This document shows, piece after piece, positions 23,895 through 35,011 of a stretch of DNA of 64,000 nucleotides; within the stretch, counting starts at the first letter, position 1; each line of letters opens with the position of its first letter. Source of the stretch: Tupaia tana (taxonomy: Eukaryota; Chordata; Mammalia; Scandentia; Tupaiidae). The notes under the pieces are model-generated. The model saw only the letters and a list, made by a program, of their open reading frames with translations. It was not told the DNA's origin and ran no database searches. Location of the stretch: positions 62,001 through 126,000 of the forward strand of contig JAKSZU010000321.1 in assembly GCA_026018925.1 (NCBI GenBank). The letters run 5' to 3'. The position numbers and the translations under genes are program-made.

Positions 23895-25664
23895 CTGGGA
23901 GGAAGAAGCAGAAGGGATTATTAACAAAACAATGGGAGGAGCAGAGCGCCAGAGAAAAACTTTGCCTTTAAAAAAATCATAAAAAGGAAAAATTACCAAA
24001 AAAACAAAGATGAGGAGACAGGAGCAGAGAGAGACAGAGACCTCAGAGACACAGTGACAGCGATAGGAGGCCAGAGGGGTCCCTACCACACTAGCTCTGC
24101 TTGCTGGAGGCTGAATTATGAGTACAAAATCTTCATTTCTCCTGTTCCCTGAAAAATCTAGTTCCCAGTATCCATGAGGAGTCTGCTCAGAGAAGGGCTC
24201 TACTCTCCTGCCTGGGAGGAAGAAGCAGAAGGGATTATTAACAAAACAATGGGAGGACCAGAGGGCCAGAGAAAAACTTTGCCTTTAAAAAAATCATAAA
24301 AAGGAAAATTACCAAAAAACAAAGATGAGGAGACAGGAGCAGAGAGAGACAGAGACCTCAGAGACACAGTGACAGAGATAGGAGGCCAGAGGGGCTCCCT
24401 ATCACACTAGCTCTGCTTGCTGGAGGCTGAATTATGAGTACAAAATCTTCATTTCTCCTGTTCCCTGAAAAATCTAGTTCCCAGTATCCATGAGGAGTCT
24501 GCTCGGAGAAGGGCTCAACTCTCCTGCCACATTAGCTCTGCTTGCTGGAGGCTGAATTTTGAGTAGAAAATCTTCATTTCTCCTGTTCCCTGAAAAATCT
24601 AGTTCCCAGTATCCATGAGGAGTCTGCTCAGAGAAGGGCTCAACTCTCCTGCCACACTAGCTCTGCTTGCTGGAGGCTGAATTATGAGTAGAAAATCTAC
24701 ATTTCTCCTGTTCCCTGAAAAATTAAGTTCCCAGTATCCATGAGGAGTCTGCTCAGAGAAGGGCTCTACTCTCCTGCCTGGGAGGAAGAAGCAGAAGGGA
24801 TTATTAACAAAACAATGGAAGGAGCAGAGCGCCAGAGAAAAACTTTGCCTTTAAAAAAATCATAAAAAGGAAAAATTACCAAAAAACAAAGATGAGGATA
24901 CAGGAGCAGAGAGAGACAGAGACCTCAGAGACACAGTGACAGAGATAGGAGGCCAGAGGGCCTCCCTACCACACTAGCTCTGCTTGCTGGAGGCTGAATT
25001 ATGAGTAGAAAATCTTCATTTCTCCTGTTCCCTGAAAAATCTAGTTCCCAGTATCCATGAGGAGTCTGCTCAGAGAAGGGCTCAACTCTCCTGCCACACT
25101 AGCTCTGCTTGCTGGAGGCTGAATTATGAGTAGAAAATCTTCATTTCTCCTGTTCCCTGAAAAATCTAGTTCCCAGTATCCATGAGGAGTCTGCTCAGAG
25201 AAGGGCTCTACTCTCCTGCCTGGGAGGAAGAAGCAGAAGGGATTATTAACAAAACAATGGGAGGACCAGAGCGCCAGAGAAAAACTTTGCCTTTAAAAAA
25301 ATCATAAAAAAAAGGAAAAATTACCAAAAAACAAAGATGAGGAGACAGGAGCAGAGAGAGACAGAGACCTCAGAGACACAGTGACAGAGATAGGAGGCCA
25401 GAGGGGCTCCCTACCACACTAGCTCTGCTTGCTGGAGGCTGAATTATGAGTAGAAAATCTTCATTTCTCCTGTTACCTGAAAAATCTAGTTCCCAGTATC
25501 CATGAGGAGTCTGCTCAGAGAAGGGCTCAACTCTCCTGCCACACTAGCTCTGCTTGCTGGAGGCTGAATTATGAGTAGAAAATCTTCATTTCTCCTGTTC
25601 CCTGAAAAATCTTGTTCCCAGTATCCATGAGGAGTCTGCTCAGAGAAGGGCTCTACTCTCCTGC
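23895..25664 (+). repeat. 1,770 bp super-repeat, copy d
   Basis: Unit starts 23895(1), 24212(3), 24778(2), 25220(2). It carries the full marker set and directly abuts copy c. Distinguishing changes are a C at 24061 ('gacagcgatagg') and 'aattaagttcc' near 24721 in place of 'aatcaagttcc'; the latter is shared with copy f, its partner in the 7,012 bp duplication. Confidence 0.9.
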
Positions 25665-28600
25665 CTGGGAGGAAGAAGCAAAAGGGATTATTAACAAAAC
25701 AATGGGAGGAGCAGAGCGCCAGAGAAAAACTTTGCCTTTAAAAAAATCATAAAAAGGAAAAATTACCAAAAAACAAAGATGAGGAGACAGGAGCAGAGAG
25801 AGACAGAGACCTCAGAGACACAGTGACAGAGATAGGAGGCCAGAGGGGCTCCCTACCACACTAGCTCTGCTTGCTGGTGGCTGAATTATGAGTAGAAAAT
25901 CTTCATTTCTCCTGTTCCCTGAAAAATCTAGTTCCCAGTATCCATGAGGAGTCTGCTCAGAGAAGGGCTCAACTCTCCTGCCACACTAGCTCTGCTTGCT
26001 GGAGGCTGAATTATGAGTAGAAAATCTTCATTTCTCCTGTTCCCTGAAAAATCTAGTTCCCAGTATCCATGAGGAGTCTTCTCAGAGAAGGGCTCTACTC
26101 TCCTGCCTGGGAGGAAGAAGCAGAAGGGATTATTAACATAACAATGGGAGGACCAGAGCGCCAGAGAAAAACTTTGCCTTTAAAAAAATCATAAAAAGGA
26201 AAAATTACCAAAAAACAAAGATGAGGAGACAGGAGCAGAGAGAGACAGAGACCTCAGAGACACAGTGACAGAGATAGGAGGCCAGAGGGGCTCCCTACCA
26301 CACTAGCTCTGCTTGCTGGAGGCTGAATTATGAGTAGAAAATCTTCATTTCTCCTGTTCCCTGAAAAATCTAGTTCCCAGTATCCATGAGGAGTCTGCTC
26401 AGAGAAGGGCTCAACTCTCCTGCCACATTAGCTCTGCTTGCTGGAGGCTGAATTATGAGTAGAAAATCTTCATTTCTCCTGTTCCCTGAAAAATCTAGTT
26501 CCCAGTATCCATGAGGAGTCTGCTCAGAGAAGGGCTCAACTCTCCTGCCACACTAGCTCTGCTTGCTGGAGGCTGAATTATGAGTAGAAAATCTACATTT
26601 CTCCTGTTCCCTGAAAAATCAAGTTCCCAGTATCCATGAGGAGTCTGCTCAGAGAAGGGCTCTACTCTCCTGCCTGGGAGGAAGAAGCAGAAGGGATTAT
26701 TAACAAAACAATGGGAGGAGCAGAGCGCCAGAGAAAAACTTTGCCTTTAAAAAAATCATAAAAAGGAAAAATTACCAAAAAACAAAGATGAGGATACAGG
26801 AGCAGAGAGAGACAGAGACCTCAGAGACACAGTGACAGAGATAGGAGGCCAGAGGGGCTCCCTACCACACTAGCTCTGCTTGCTGGAGGCTGAATTATGA
26901 GTAGAAAATCTTCATTTCTCCTGTTCCCTGAAAAATCTAGTTCCCAGTATCCATGAGGAGTCTGCTCAGAGAAGGGCTCAACTCTCCGGCCACACTAGCT
27001 CTGCTTGCTGGAGGCTGAATTATGAGTAGAAAATCTTCATTTCTCCTGTTCCCTGAAAAATCTAGTTCCCAGTATCCATGAGGAGTCTGCTCAGAGAAGG
27101 GCTCTACTCTCCTTCTTGGGAGGAAGAAGAAGAAGGGATTATTAACAAAACAATGGGAGGAGCAGAGCGCCAGAGAAAAACTTTGCCTTAAAAAAAAATC
27201 ATAAAAAGGAAAAATTACCAAAAAACAAAGATGAGGAGACAGGAGCAGAGAGAGACAGAGACCTCAGAGACACAGTGACAGAGATAGGAGGCCAGAGGGG
27301 CTCCCTACCACACTAGCTCTGCTTGCTGGAGGCTGAATTATGAGTAGAAAATCTTCATTTCTCCTGTTCCCTGAAAAATCTAGTTCCCAGTATCCATGAG
27401 GAGTCTGCTCAGAGAAGGGCTCAACTCTCCTGCCACACTAGCTCTGCTTGCTGGAGGCTGAATTATGAGTAGAAAATCTTCATTTCTCCTGTTCCCTGAA
27501 AAATCTAGTTCCCAGTATCCATGAGGAGTCTGCTCAGAGAAGGGCTCTACTCTCCTGCCTGGGAAGAAGAAGCAGAAGGGATTATTAACAAAACAATGGG
27601 AGGACCAGAGCGCCAGAGAAAAACTTTGCCTTTAAAAAAATCATAAAAAGGAAAATTACCAAAAAACAAAGATGAGGAGACAGGAGCAGAGAGAGACAGA
27701 GACCTCAGAGACACAATGTCAGAGATAGGAGGCCAGAGGGGCTCCCTACCACACTAGCTCTGCTTGCTGGAGGCTGAATTATGAGTACAAAATCTTCATT
27801 TCTCCTGTTCCCTGAAAAATCTAGTTCCCAGTATCCATGAGGAGTCTGCTCAGAGAAGGGCTCAACTCTCCTGCCACATAAGCACTGCTTGCTGGAGGCT
27901 GAATTATGAGTAGAAAATCTTCATTTCTCCTGTTCCCTGAAAAATCTATTTCCCAGTATCCATGAGGAGTCTGCTCAGAGAAGGGCTCAACTCTCCTGCC
28001 ACACTAGCTCTGCTTGCTGGAGGCTGAATTATGAGTAGAAAATCTTCATTTCTCCTGTTCCCTGAAAAATCTAGTTCCCAGTATCCATGAGGAGTCTGCT
28101 CAGAGAAGGGCTCTACTCTCCTGCCTGGGAGGAAGAAGCAGAAGGGATTATTAACAAAACAATGGGAGGAGCAGAGCGCCAGAGAAAAACTTTGCCTTTA
28201 AAAAAATCATAAAAAGGAAAAATTACCAAAAAACAAAGATGAGGAGACAGGAGCAGAGAGATACAGAGACCTCAGAGACACAGTGACAGAGATAGGAGGC
28301 CAGAGGGCCTCCCTACCACACTAGCTCTGCTTGCTGGAGGCTGAATTATGAGTAGAAAATCTTCATTTCTCCTGTTCCCTGAAAAATCTAGTTCCCAGTA
28401 TCCATGAGGAGTCTGCTCAGAGAAGGGCTCAACTCTCCTGCCACACTAGCTCTGCTTGCTGGAGGCTGAATTATGAGTAGAAAATCTTCATTTCTCCTGT
28501 TCCCTGAAAAATCTAGTTCCCAGTATCCATGAGGAGTCTGCTCAGAGAAGGGCTCAACTCTCCTGCCACACTAGCTCTGCTTGCTGGAGGCTGAATTATG

Positions 28601-29136
28601 AGTAGAAAATCTTCATTTCTCCTGTTCCCTGAAAAATCTAGTTCCCAGTATCCATGAGGAGTCTGCTCAGAGAAGGGCTCTACTCTCCTGCCTGGGAGGA
28701 AGAAGCAGAAGGGATTATTAACATAACAATGGGAGGACCAGAGCGCCAGAGAAAAACTTTGCCTTTAAAAAAATCATAAAAAAAAGGAAAAATTACCAAA
28801 AAACAAAGATGAGGAGACAGGAGCAGAGAGAGACAGAGACCTCAGAGACACAGTGACAGAGATAGGAGGCCAGAGGGGCTCCCTACCACACTAGCTCTGC
28901 TTGCTGGAGGCTGAATTATGAGTAGAAAATCTTCATTTCTCCTGTTCCCTGAAAAATCTAGTTCCCAGTATCCATGAGGAGTCTGCTCAGAGAAGGGCTC
29001 AACTCTCCTGCCACACTAGCTCTGCTTGCTGGAGGCTGAATTATGAGTAGAAAATCTTCATTTCTCCTGTTCCCTGAAAAATCTTGTTCCCAGTATCCAT
29101 GAGGAGTCTGCTCAGAGAAGGGCTCTACTCTCCTGC
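25665..29136 (+). repeat. Units 55-61, block between super-repeat clusters
   Basis: Unit starts and A counts: 25665(2), 26107(3), 26674(2), 27116(2), 27559(3), 28125(3), 28692(2). Markers: 'gcaaaaggg' near 25680, 'gctggtggctg' near 25874, 'gtcttctcag' near 26077, 'aacataac' near 26137 and 28722, 'ctccggccac' near 26985, 'ccttcttggg' at 27112 and 'acaatgtcag' near 27714. The first part, to about 27787, is copied at +7,012 bp; the rest is not. Confidence 0.88.
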
Positions 29137-30906
29137 CTGGGAGGAAGAAGCAGAAGGGATTATTAACAAAACAATGGGAGGAGCAGAGCGCCAGAGAAAA
29201 ACTTTGCCTTTAAAAAAATCATAAAAAGGAAAAATTACCAAAAAAACAAAGATGAGGAGACAGGAGCAGAGAGAGACAGAGACCTCAGAGACACAGTGAC
29301 AGAGATAGGAGGCCAGAGGGGTCCCTACCACACTAGCTCTGCTTGCTGGAGGCTGAATTATGAGTACAAAATCTTCATTTCTCCTGTTCCCTGAAAAATC
29401 TAGTTCCCAGTATCCATGAGGAGTCTGCTCAGAGAAGGGCTCTACTCTCCTGCCTGGGAGGAAGAAGCAGAAGGGATTATTAACAAAACAATGGGAGGAC
29501 CAGAGGGCCAGAGAAAAACTTTGCCTTTAAAAAAATCATAAAAAGGAAAATTACCAAAAAACAAAGATGAGGAGACAGGAGCAGAGAGAGACAGAGACCT
29601 CAGAGACACAGTGACAGAGATAGGAGGCCAGAGGGGCTCCCTATCACACTAGCTCTGCTTGCTGGAGGCTGAATTATGAGTACAAAATCTTCATTTCTCC
29701 TGTTCCCTGAAAAATCTAGTTCCCAGTATCCATGAGGAGTCTGCTCGGAGAAGGGCTCAACTCTCCTGCCACATTAGCTCTGCTTGCTGGAGGCTGAATT
29801 TTGAGTAGAAAATCTTCATTTCTCCTGTTCCCTGAAAAATCTAGTTCCCAGTATCCATGAGGAGTCTGCTCAGAGAAGGGCTCAACTCTCCTGCCACACT
29901 AGCTCTGCTTGCTGGAGGCTGAATTATGAGTAGAAAATCTACATTTCTCCTGTTCCCTGAAAAATCAAGTTCCCAGTATCCATGAGGAGTCTGCTCAGAG
30001 AAGGGCTCTACTCTCCTGCCTGGGAGGAAGAAGCAGAGGGGATTATTAACAAAACAATGGAAGGAGCAGAGCGCCAGAGAAAAACTTTGCCTTTAAAAAA
30101 ATCATAAAAAGGAAAAATTACCAAAAAACAAAGATGAGGATACAGGAGCAGAGAGAGACAGAGACCTCAGAGACACAGTGACAGAGATAGGAGGCCAGAG
30201 GGCCTCCCTACCACACTAGCTCTGCTTGCTGGAGGCTGAATTATGAGTAGAAAATCTTCATTTCTCCTGTTCCCTGAAAAATCTAGTTCCCAGTATCCAT
30301 GAGGAGTCTGCTCAGAGAAGGGCTCAACTCTCCTGCCACACTAGCTCTGCTTGCTGGAGGCTGAATTATGAGTAGAAAATCTTCATTTCTCCTGTTCCCT
30401 GAAAAATCTAGTTCCCAGGATCCATGAGGAGTCTGCTCAGAGAAGGGCTCTACTCTCCTGCCTGGGAGGAAGAAGCAGAAGGGATTATTAACAAAACAAT
30501 GGGAGGACCAGAGCGCCAGAGAAAAACTTTGCCTTTAAAAAAATCATAAAAAAAAGGAAAAATTACCAAAAAACAAAGATGAGGAGACAGGAGCAGAGAG
30601 AGACAGAGACCTCAGAGACACAGTGACAGAGATAGGAGGCCAGAGGGGCTCCCTACCACACTAGCTCTGCTTGCTGGAGGCTGAATTATGAGTAGAAAAT
30701 CTTCATTTCTCCTGTTCCCTGAAAAATCTATTTCCCAGTATCCATGAGGAGTCTGCTCAGAGAAGGGCTCAACTCTCCTGCCACACTAGCTCTGCTTGCT
30801 GGAGGCTGAATTATGAGTAGAAAATCTTCATTTCTCCTGTTCCCTGAAAAATCTTGTTCCCAGTATCCATGAGGAGTCTGCTCAGAGAAGGGCTCTACTC
30901 TCCTGC
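29137..30906 (+). repeat. 1,770 bp super-repeat, copy e
   Basis: Unit starts 29137(1), 29454(3), 30020(2), 30462(2). It corresponds to copy c at an offset of exactly 7,012 bp, including the 'cccaggatcc' variant near 30416, but has the consensus G at 30631 where copy c has T. Confidence 0.9.
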
Positions 30907-32676
30907 CTGGGAGGAAGAAGCAGAAGGGATTATTAACAAAACAATGGGAGGAGCAGAGCGCCAGAGAAAAACTTTGCCTTTAAAAAAATCATAAAAAGGA
31001 AAAATTACCAAAAAAACAAAGATGAGGAGACAGGAGCAGAGAGAGACAGAGACCTCAGAGACACAGTGACAGAGATAGGAGGCCAGAGGGGTCCCTACCA
31101 CACTAGCTCTGCTTGCTGGAGGCTGAATTATGAGTACAAAATCTTCATTTCTCCTGTTCCCTGAAAAATCTAGTTCCCAGTATCCATGAGGAGTCTGCTC
31201 AGAGAAGGGCTCTACTCTCCTGCCTGGGAGGAAGAAGCAGAAGGGATTATTAACAAAACAATGGGAGGACCAGAGGGCCAGAGAAAAACTTTGCCTTTAA
31301 AAAAATCATAAAAAGGAAAATTACCAAAAAACAAAGATGAGGAGACAGGAGCAGAGAGAGACAGAGACCTCAGAGACACAGTGACAGAGATAGGAGGCCA
31401 GAGGGGCTCCCTATCACACTAGCTCTGCTTGCTGGAGGCTGAATTATGAGTACAAAATCTTCATTTCTCCTGTTCCCTGAAAAATCTAGTTCCCAGTATC
31501 CATGAGGAGTCTGCTCGGAGAAGGGCTCAACTCTCCTGCCACATTAGCTCTGCTTGCTGGAGGCTGAATTTTGAGTAGAAAATCTTCATTTCTCCTGTTC
31601 CCTGAAAAATCTAGTTCCCAGTATCCATGAGGAGTCTGCTCAGAGAAGGGCTCAACTCTCCTGCCACACTAGTTCTGCTTGCTGGAGGCTGAATTATGAG
31701 TAGAAAATCTACATTTCTCCTGTTCCCTGAAAAATTAAGTTCCCAGTATCCATGAGGAGTCTGCTCAGAGAAGGGCTCTACTCTCCTGCCTGGGAGGAAG
31801 AAGCAGAAGGGATTATTAACAAAACAATGGAAGGAGCAGAGCGCCAGAGAAAAACTTTGCCTTTAAAAAAATCATAAAAAGGAAAAATTACCAAAAAACA
31901 AAGATGAGGATACAGGAGCAGAGAGAGACAGAGACCTCAGAGACACAGTGACAGAGATAGGAGGCCAGAGGGCCTCCCTACCACACTAGCTCTGCTTGCT
32001 GGAGGCTGAATTATGAGTAGAAAATCTTCATTTCTCCTGTTCCCTGAAAAATCTAGTTCCCAGTATCCATGAGGAGTCTGCTCAGAGAAGGGCTCAACTC
32101 TCCTGCCACACTAGCTCTGCTTGCTGGAGGCTGAATTATGAGTAGAAAATCTTCATTTCTCCTGTTCCCTGAAAAATCTAGTTCCCAGTATCCATGAGGA
32201 GTCTGCTCAGAGAAGGGCTCTACTCTCCTGCCTGGGAGGAAGAAGCAGAAGGGATTATTAACAAAACAATGGGAGGACCAGAGCGCCAGAGAAAAACTTT
32301 GCCTTTAAAAAAATCATAAAAAAAAGGAAAAATTACCAAAAAACAAAGATGAGGAGACAGGAGCAGAGAGAGACAGAGACCTCAGAGACACAGTGACAGA
32401 GATAGGAGGCCAGAGGGGCTCCCTACCACACTAGCTCTGCTTGCTGGAGGCTGAATTATGAGTAGAAAATCTTCATTTCTCCTGTTACCTGAAAAATCTA
32501 GTTCCCAGTATCCATGAGGAGTCTGCTCAGAGAAGGGCTCAACTCTCCTGCCACACTAGCTCTGCTTGCTGGAGGCTGAATTATGAGTAGAAAATCTTCA
32601 TTTCTCCTGTTCCCTGAAAAATCTTGTTCCCAGTATCCATGAGGAGTCTGCTCAGAGAAGGGCTCTACTCTCCTGC
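30907..32676 (+). repeat. 1,770 bp super-repeat, copy f
   Basis: Unit starts 30907(1), 31224(3), 31790(2), 32232(2). It corresponds to copy d at +7,012 bp, including 'aattaagttcc' near 31733. A private T at 31673 ('agttctgctt') removes the AluI site of that A module. Confidence 0.9.
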
Positions 32677-35011
32677 CTGGGAGGAAGAAGCAAAAGGGAT
32701 TATTAACAAAACAATGGGAGGAGCAGAGCGCCAGAGAAAAACTTTGCCTTTAAAAAAATCATAAAAAGGAAAAATTACCAAAAAACAAAGATGAGGAGAC
32801 AGGAGCAGAGAGAGACAGAGACCTCAGAGACACAGTGACAGAGATAGGAGGCCAGAGGGGCTCCCTACCACACTAGCTCTGCTTGCTGGTGGCTGAATTA
32901 TGAGTAGAAAATCTTCATTTCTCCTGTTCCCTGAAAAATCTAGTTCCCAGTATCCATGAGGAGTCTGCTCAGAGAAGGGCTCAACTCTCCTGCCACACTA
33001 GCTCTGCTTGCTGGAGGCTGAATTATGAGTAGAAAATCTTCATTTCTCCTGTTCCCTGAAAAATCTAGTTCCCAGTATCCATGAGGAGTCTTCTCAGAGA
33101 AGGGCTCTACTCTCCTGCCTGGGAGGAAGAAGCAGAAGGGATTATTAACATAACAATGGGAGGACCAGAGCGCCAGAGAAAAACTTTGCCTTTAAAAAAA
33201 TCATAAAAAGGAAAAATTACCAAAAAACAAAGATGAGGAGACAGGAGCAGAGAGAGACAGAGACCTCAGAGACACAGTGACAGAGATAGGAGGCCAGAGG
33301 GGCTCCCTACCACACTAGCTCTGCTTGCTGGAGGCTGAATTATGAGTAGAAAATCTTCATTTCTCCTGTTCCCTGAAAAATCTAGTTCCCAGTATCCATG
33401 AGGAGTCTGCTCAGAGAAGGGCTCAACTCTCCTGCCACATTAGCTCTGCTTGCTGGAGGCTGAATTATGAGTAGAAAATCTTCATTTCTCCTGTTCCCTG
33501 AAAAATCTAGTTCCCAGTATCCATGAGGAGTCTGCTCAGAGAAGGGCTCAACTCTCCTGCCACACTAGCTCTGCTTGCTGGAGGCTGAATTATGAGTAGA
33601 AAATCTACATTTCTCCTGTTCCCTGAAAAATCAAGTTCCCAGTATCCATGAGGAGTCTGCTCAGAGAAGGGCTCTACTCTCCTGCCTGGGAGGAAGAAGC
33701 AGAAGGGATTATTAACAAAACAATGGGAGGAGCAGAGCGCCAGAGAAAAACTTTGCCTTTAAAAAAATCATAAAAAGGAAAAATTACCAAAAAACAAAGA
33801 TGAGGATACAGGAGCAGAGAGAGACAGAGACCTCAGAGACACAGTGACAGAGATAGGAGGCCAGAGGGGCTCCCTACCACACTAGCTCTGCTTGCTGGAG
33901 GCTGAATTATGAGTAGAAAATCTTCATTTCTCCTGTTCCCTGAAAAATCTAGTTCCCAGTATCCATGAGGAGTCTGCTCAGAGAAGGGCTCAACTCTCCG
34001 GCCACACTAGCTCTGCTTGCTGGAGGCTGAATTATGAGTAGAAAATCTTCATTTCTCCTGTTCCCTGAAAAATCTAGTTCCCAGTATCCATGAGGAGTCT
34101 GCTCAGAGAAGGGCTCTACTCTCCTTCTTGGGAGGAAGAAGAAGAAGGGATTATTAACAAAACAATGGGAGGAGCAGAGCGCCAGAGAAAAACTTTGCCT
34201 TAAAAAAAAATCATAAAAAGGAAAAATTACCAAAAAACAAAGATGAGGAGACAGGAGCAGAGAGAGACAGAGACCTCAGAGACACAGTGACAGAGATAGG
34301 AGGCCAGAGGGGCTCCCTACCACACTAGCTCTGCTTGCTGGAGGCTGAATTATGAGTAGAAAATCTTCATTTCTCCTGTTCCCTGAAAAATCTAGTTCCC
34401 AGTATCCATGAGGAGTCTGCTCAGAGAAGGGCTCAACTCTCCTGCCACACTAGCTCTGCTTGCTGGAGGCTGAATTATGAGTAGAAAATCTTCATTTCTC
34501 CTGTTCCCTGAAAAATCTAGTTCCCAGTATCCATGAGGAGTCTGCTCAGAGAAGGGCTCTACTCTCCTGCCTGGGAAGAAGAAGCAGAAGGGATTATTAA
34601 CAAAACAATGGGAGGACCAGAGCGCCAGAGAAAAACTTTGCCTTTAAAAAAATCATAAAAAGGAAAATTACCAAAAAACAAAGATGAGGAGACAGGAGCA
34701 GAGAGAGACAGAGACCTCAGAGACACAATGTCAGAGATAGGAGGCCAGAGGGGCTCCCTACCACACTAGCTCTGCTTGCTGGAGGCTGAATTATGAGTAG
34801 AAAATCTTCATTTCTCCTGTTCCCTGAAAAACCTAGTTCCCAGTATCCATGAGGAGTCTGCTCAGAGAAGGGCTCAACTCTCCTGCCACACTAGCTCTGC
34901 TTGCTGGAGGCTGAATTATGAGTAGAAAATCTTCATTTCTCCTGTTCCCTGAAAAATCTAGTTCCCAGTATCCATGAGGAGTCTGCTCAGAGAAGGACTC
35001 TACTCTCCTGC
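32677..35011 (+). repeat. Units 70-74, end of the duplicated segment
   Basis: Unit starts and A counts: 32677(2), 33119(3), 33686(2), 34128(2), 34571(2). The first four match 25665-27558 at +7,012 bp. The last has the 'ggaaaatt' B allele that is otherwise followed by three A modules, but here only two follow, and the first reads 'gaaaaacctag' near 34828. It is therefore a recombinant unit at the right edge of the duplication. Confidence 0.88.

Larger units (their letters stand above)
21554..27787 (+). repeat. 7,012 bp-offset segmental duplication, left copy
   Basis: About 6.2 kb spanning super-repeat copies c and d and the units to 27559, reproduced at 28566-34799. Rare variants coincide at +7,012: 'gttacctga', 'gcaaaaggg', 'gctggtggctg', 'gtcttctcag', 'ctccggccac', 'ccttcttggg' and 'acaatgtcag'. 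By eye I found only four differing positions inside: 21712, 23619, 24061 and 24661. The left limit is set by 'ctaccacac' near 21553, which the partner lacks; the right limit by C at 27788 versus G at 34800. This copy overlaps separately listed units. Confidence 0.88.
28566..34799 (+). repeat. 7,012 bp-offset segmental duplication, right copy
   Basis: Partner of 21554-27787. The B starts 28692, 29137, 30907, 32677, 33119, 34128 and 34571 are each exactly 7,012 bp after a B start in the left copy. A gap of 778 bp (27788-28565) separates the two and is not shared. Collinearity breaks in the first A after the B at 34571, where the left copy continues with three A modules and this one with two. 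Confidence 0.88.

Noticed and set aside
18888-31101. Antisense open frames of 68 codons at 18888-19094, 22113-22319, 23883-24089, 29125-29331 and 30895-31101
   Set aside because: They start at GTG inside the satellite and are open only because the B of the 1,770 bp super-repeat gained one A and lost one C, shifting frame. They repeat because the DNA repeats, have no recognisable domain, and no genomic context of a gene.
26937-34233. Antisense open frames of 94 codons at 26937-27221 and 33949-34233
   Set aside because: They begin at TTG and cross a B-A junction where an A-tract change and 'ccttcttggg' removed stops. The second is just the 7,012 bp duplicate of the first. No coding signature.
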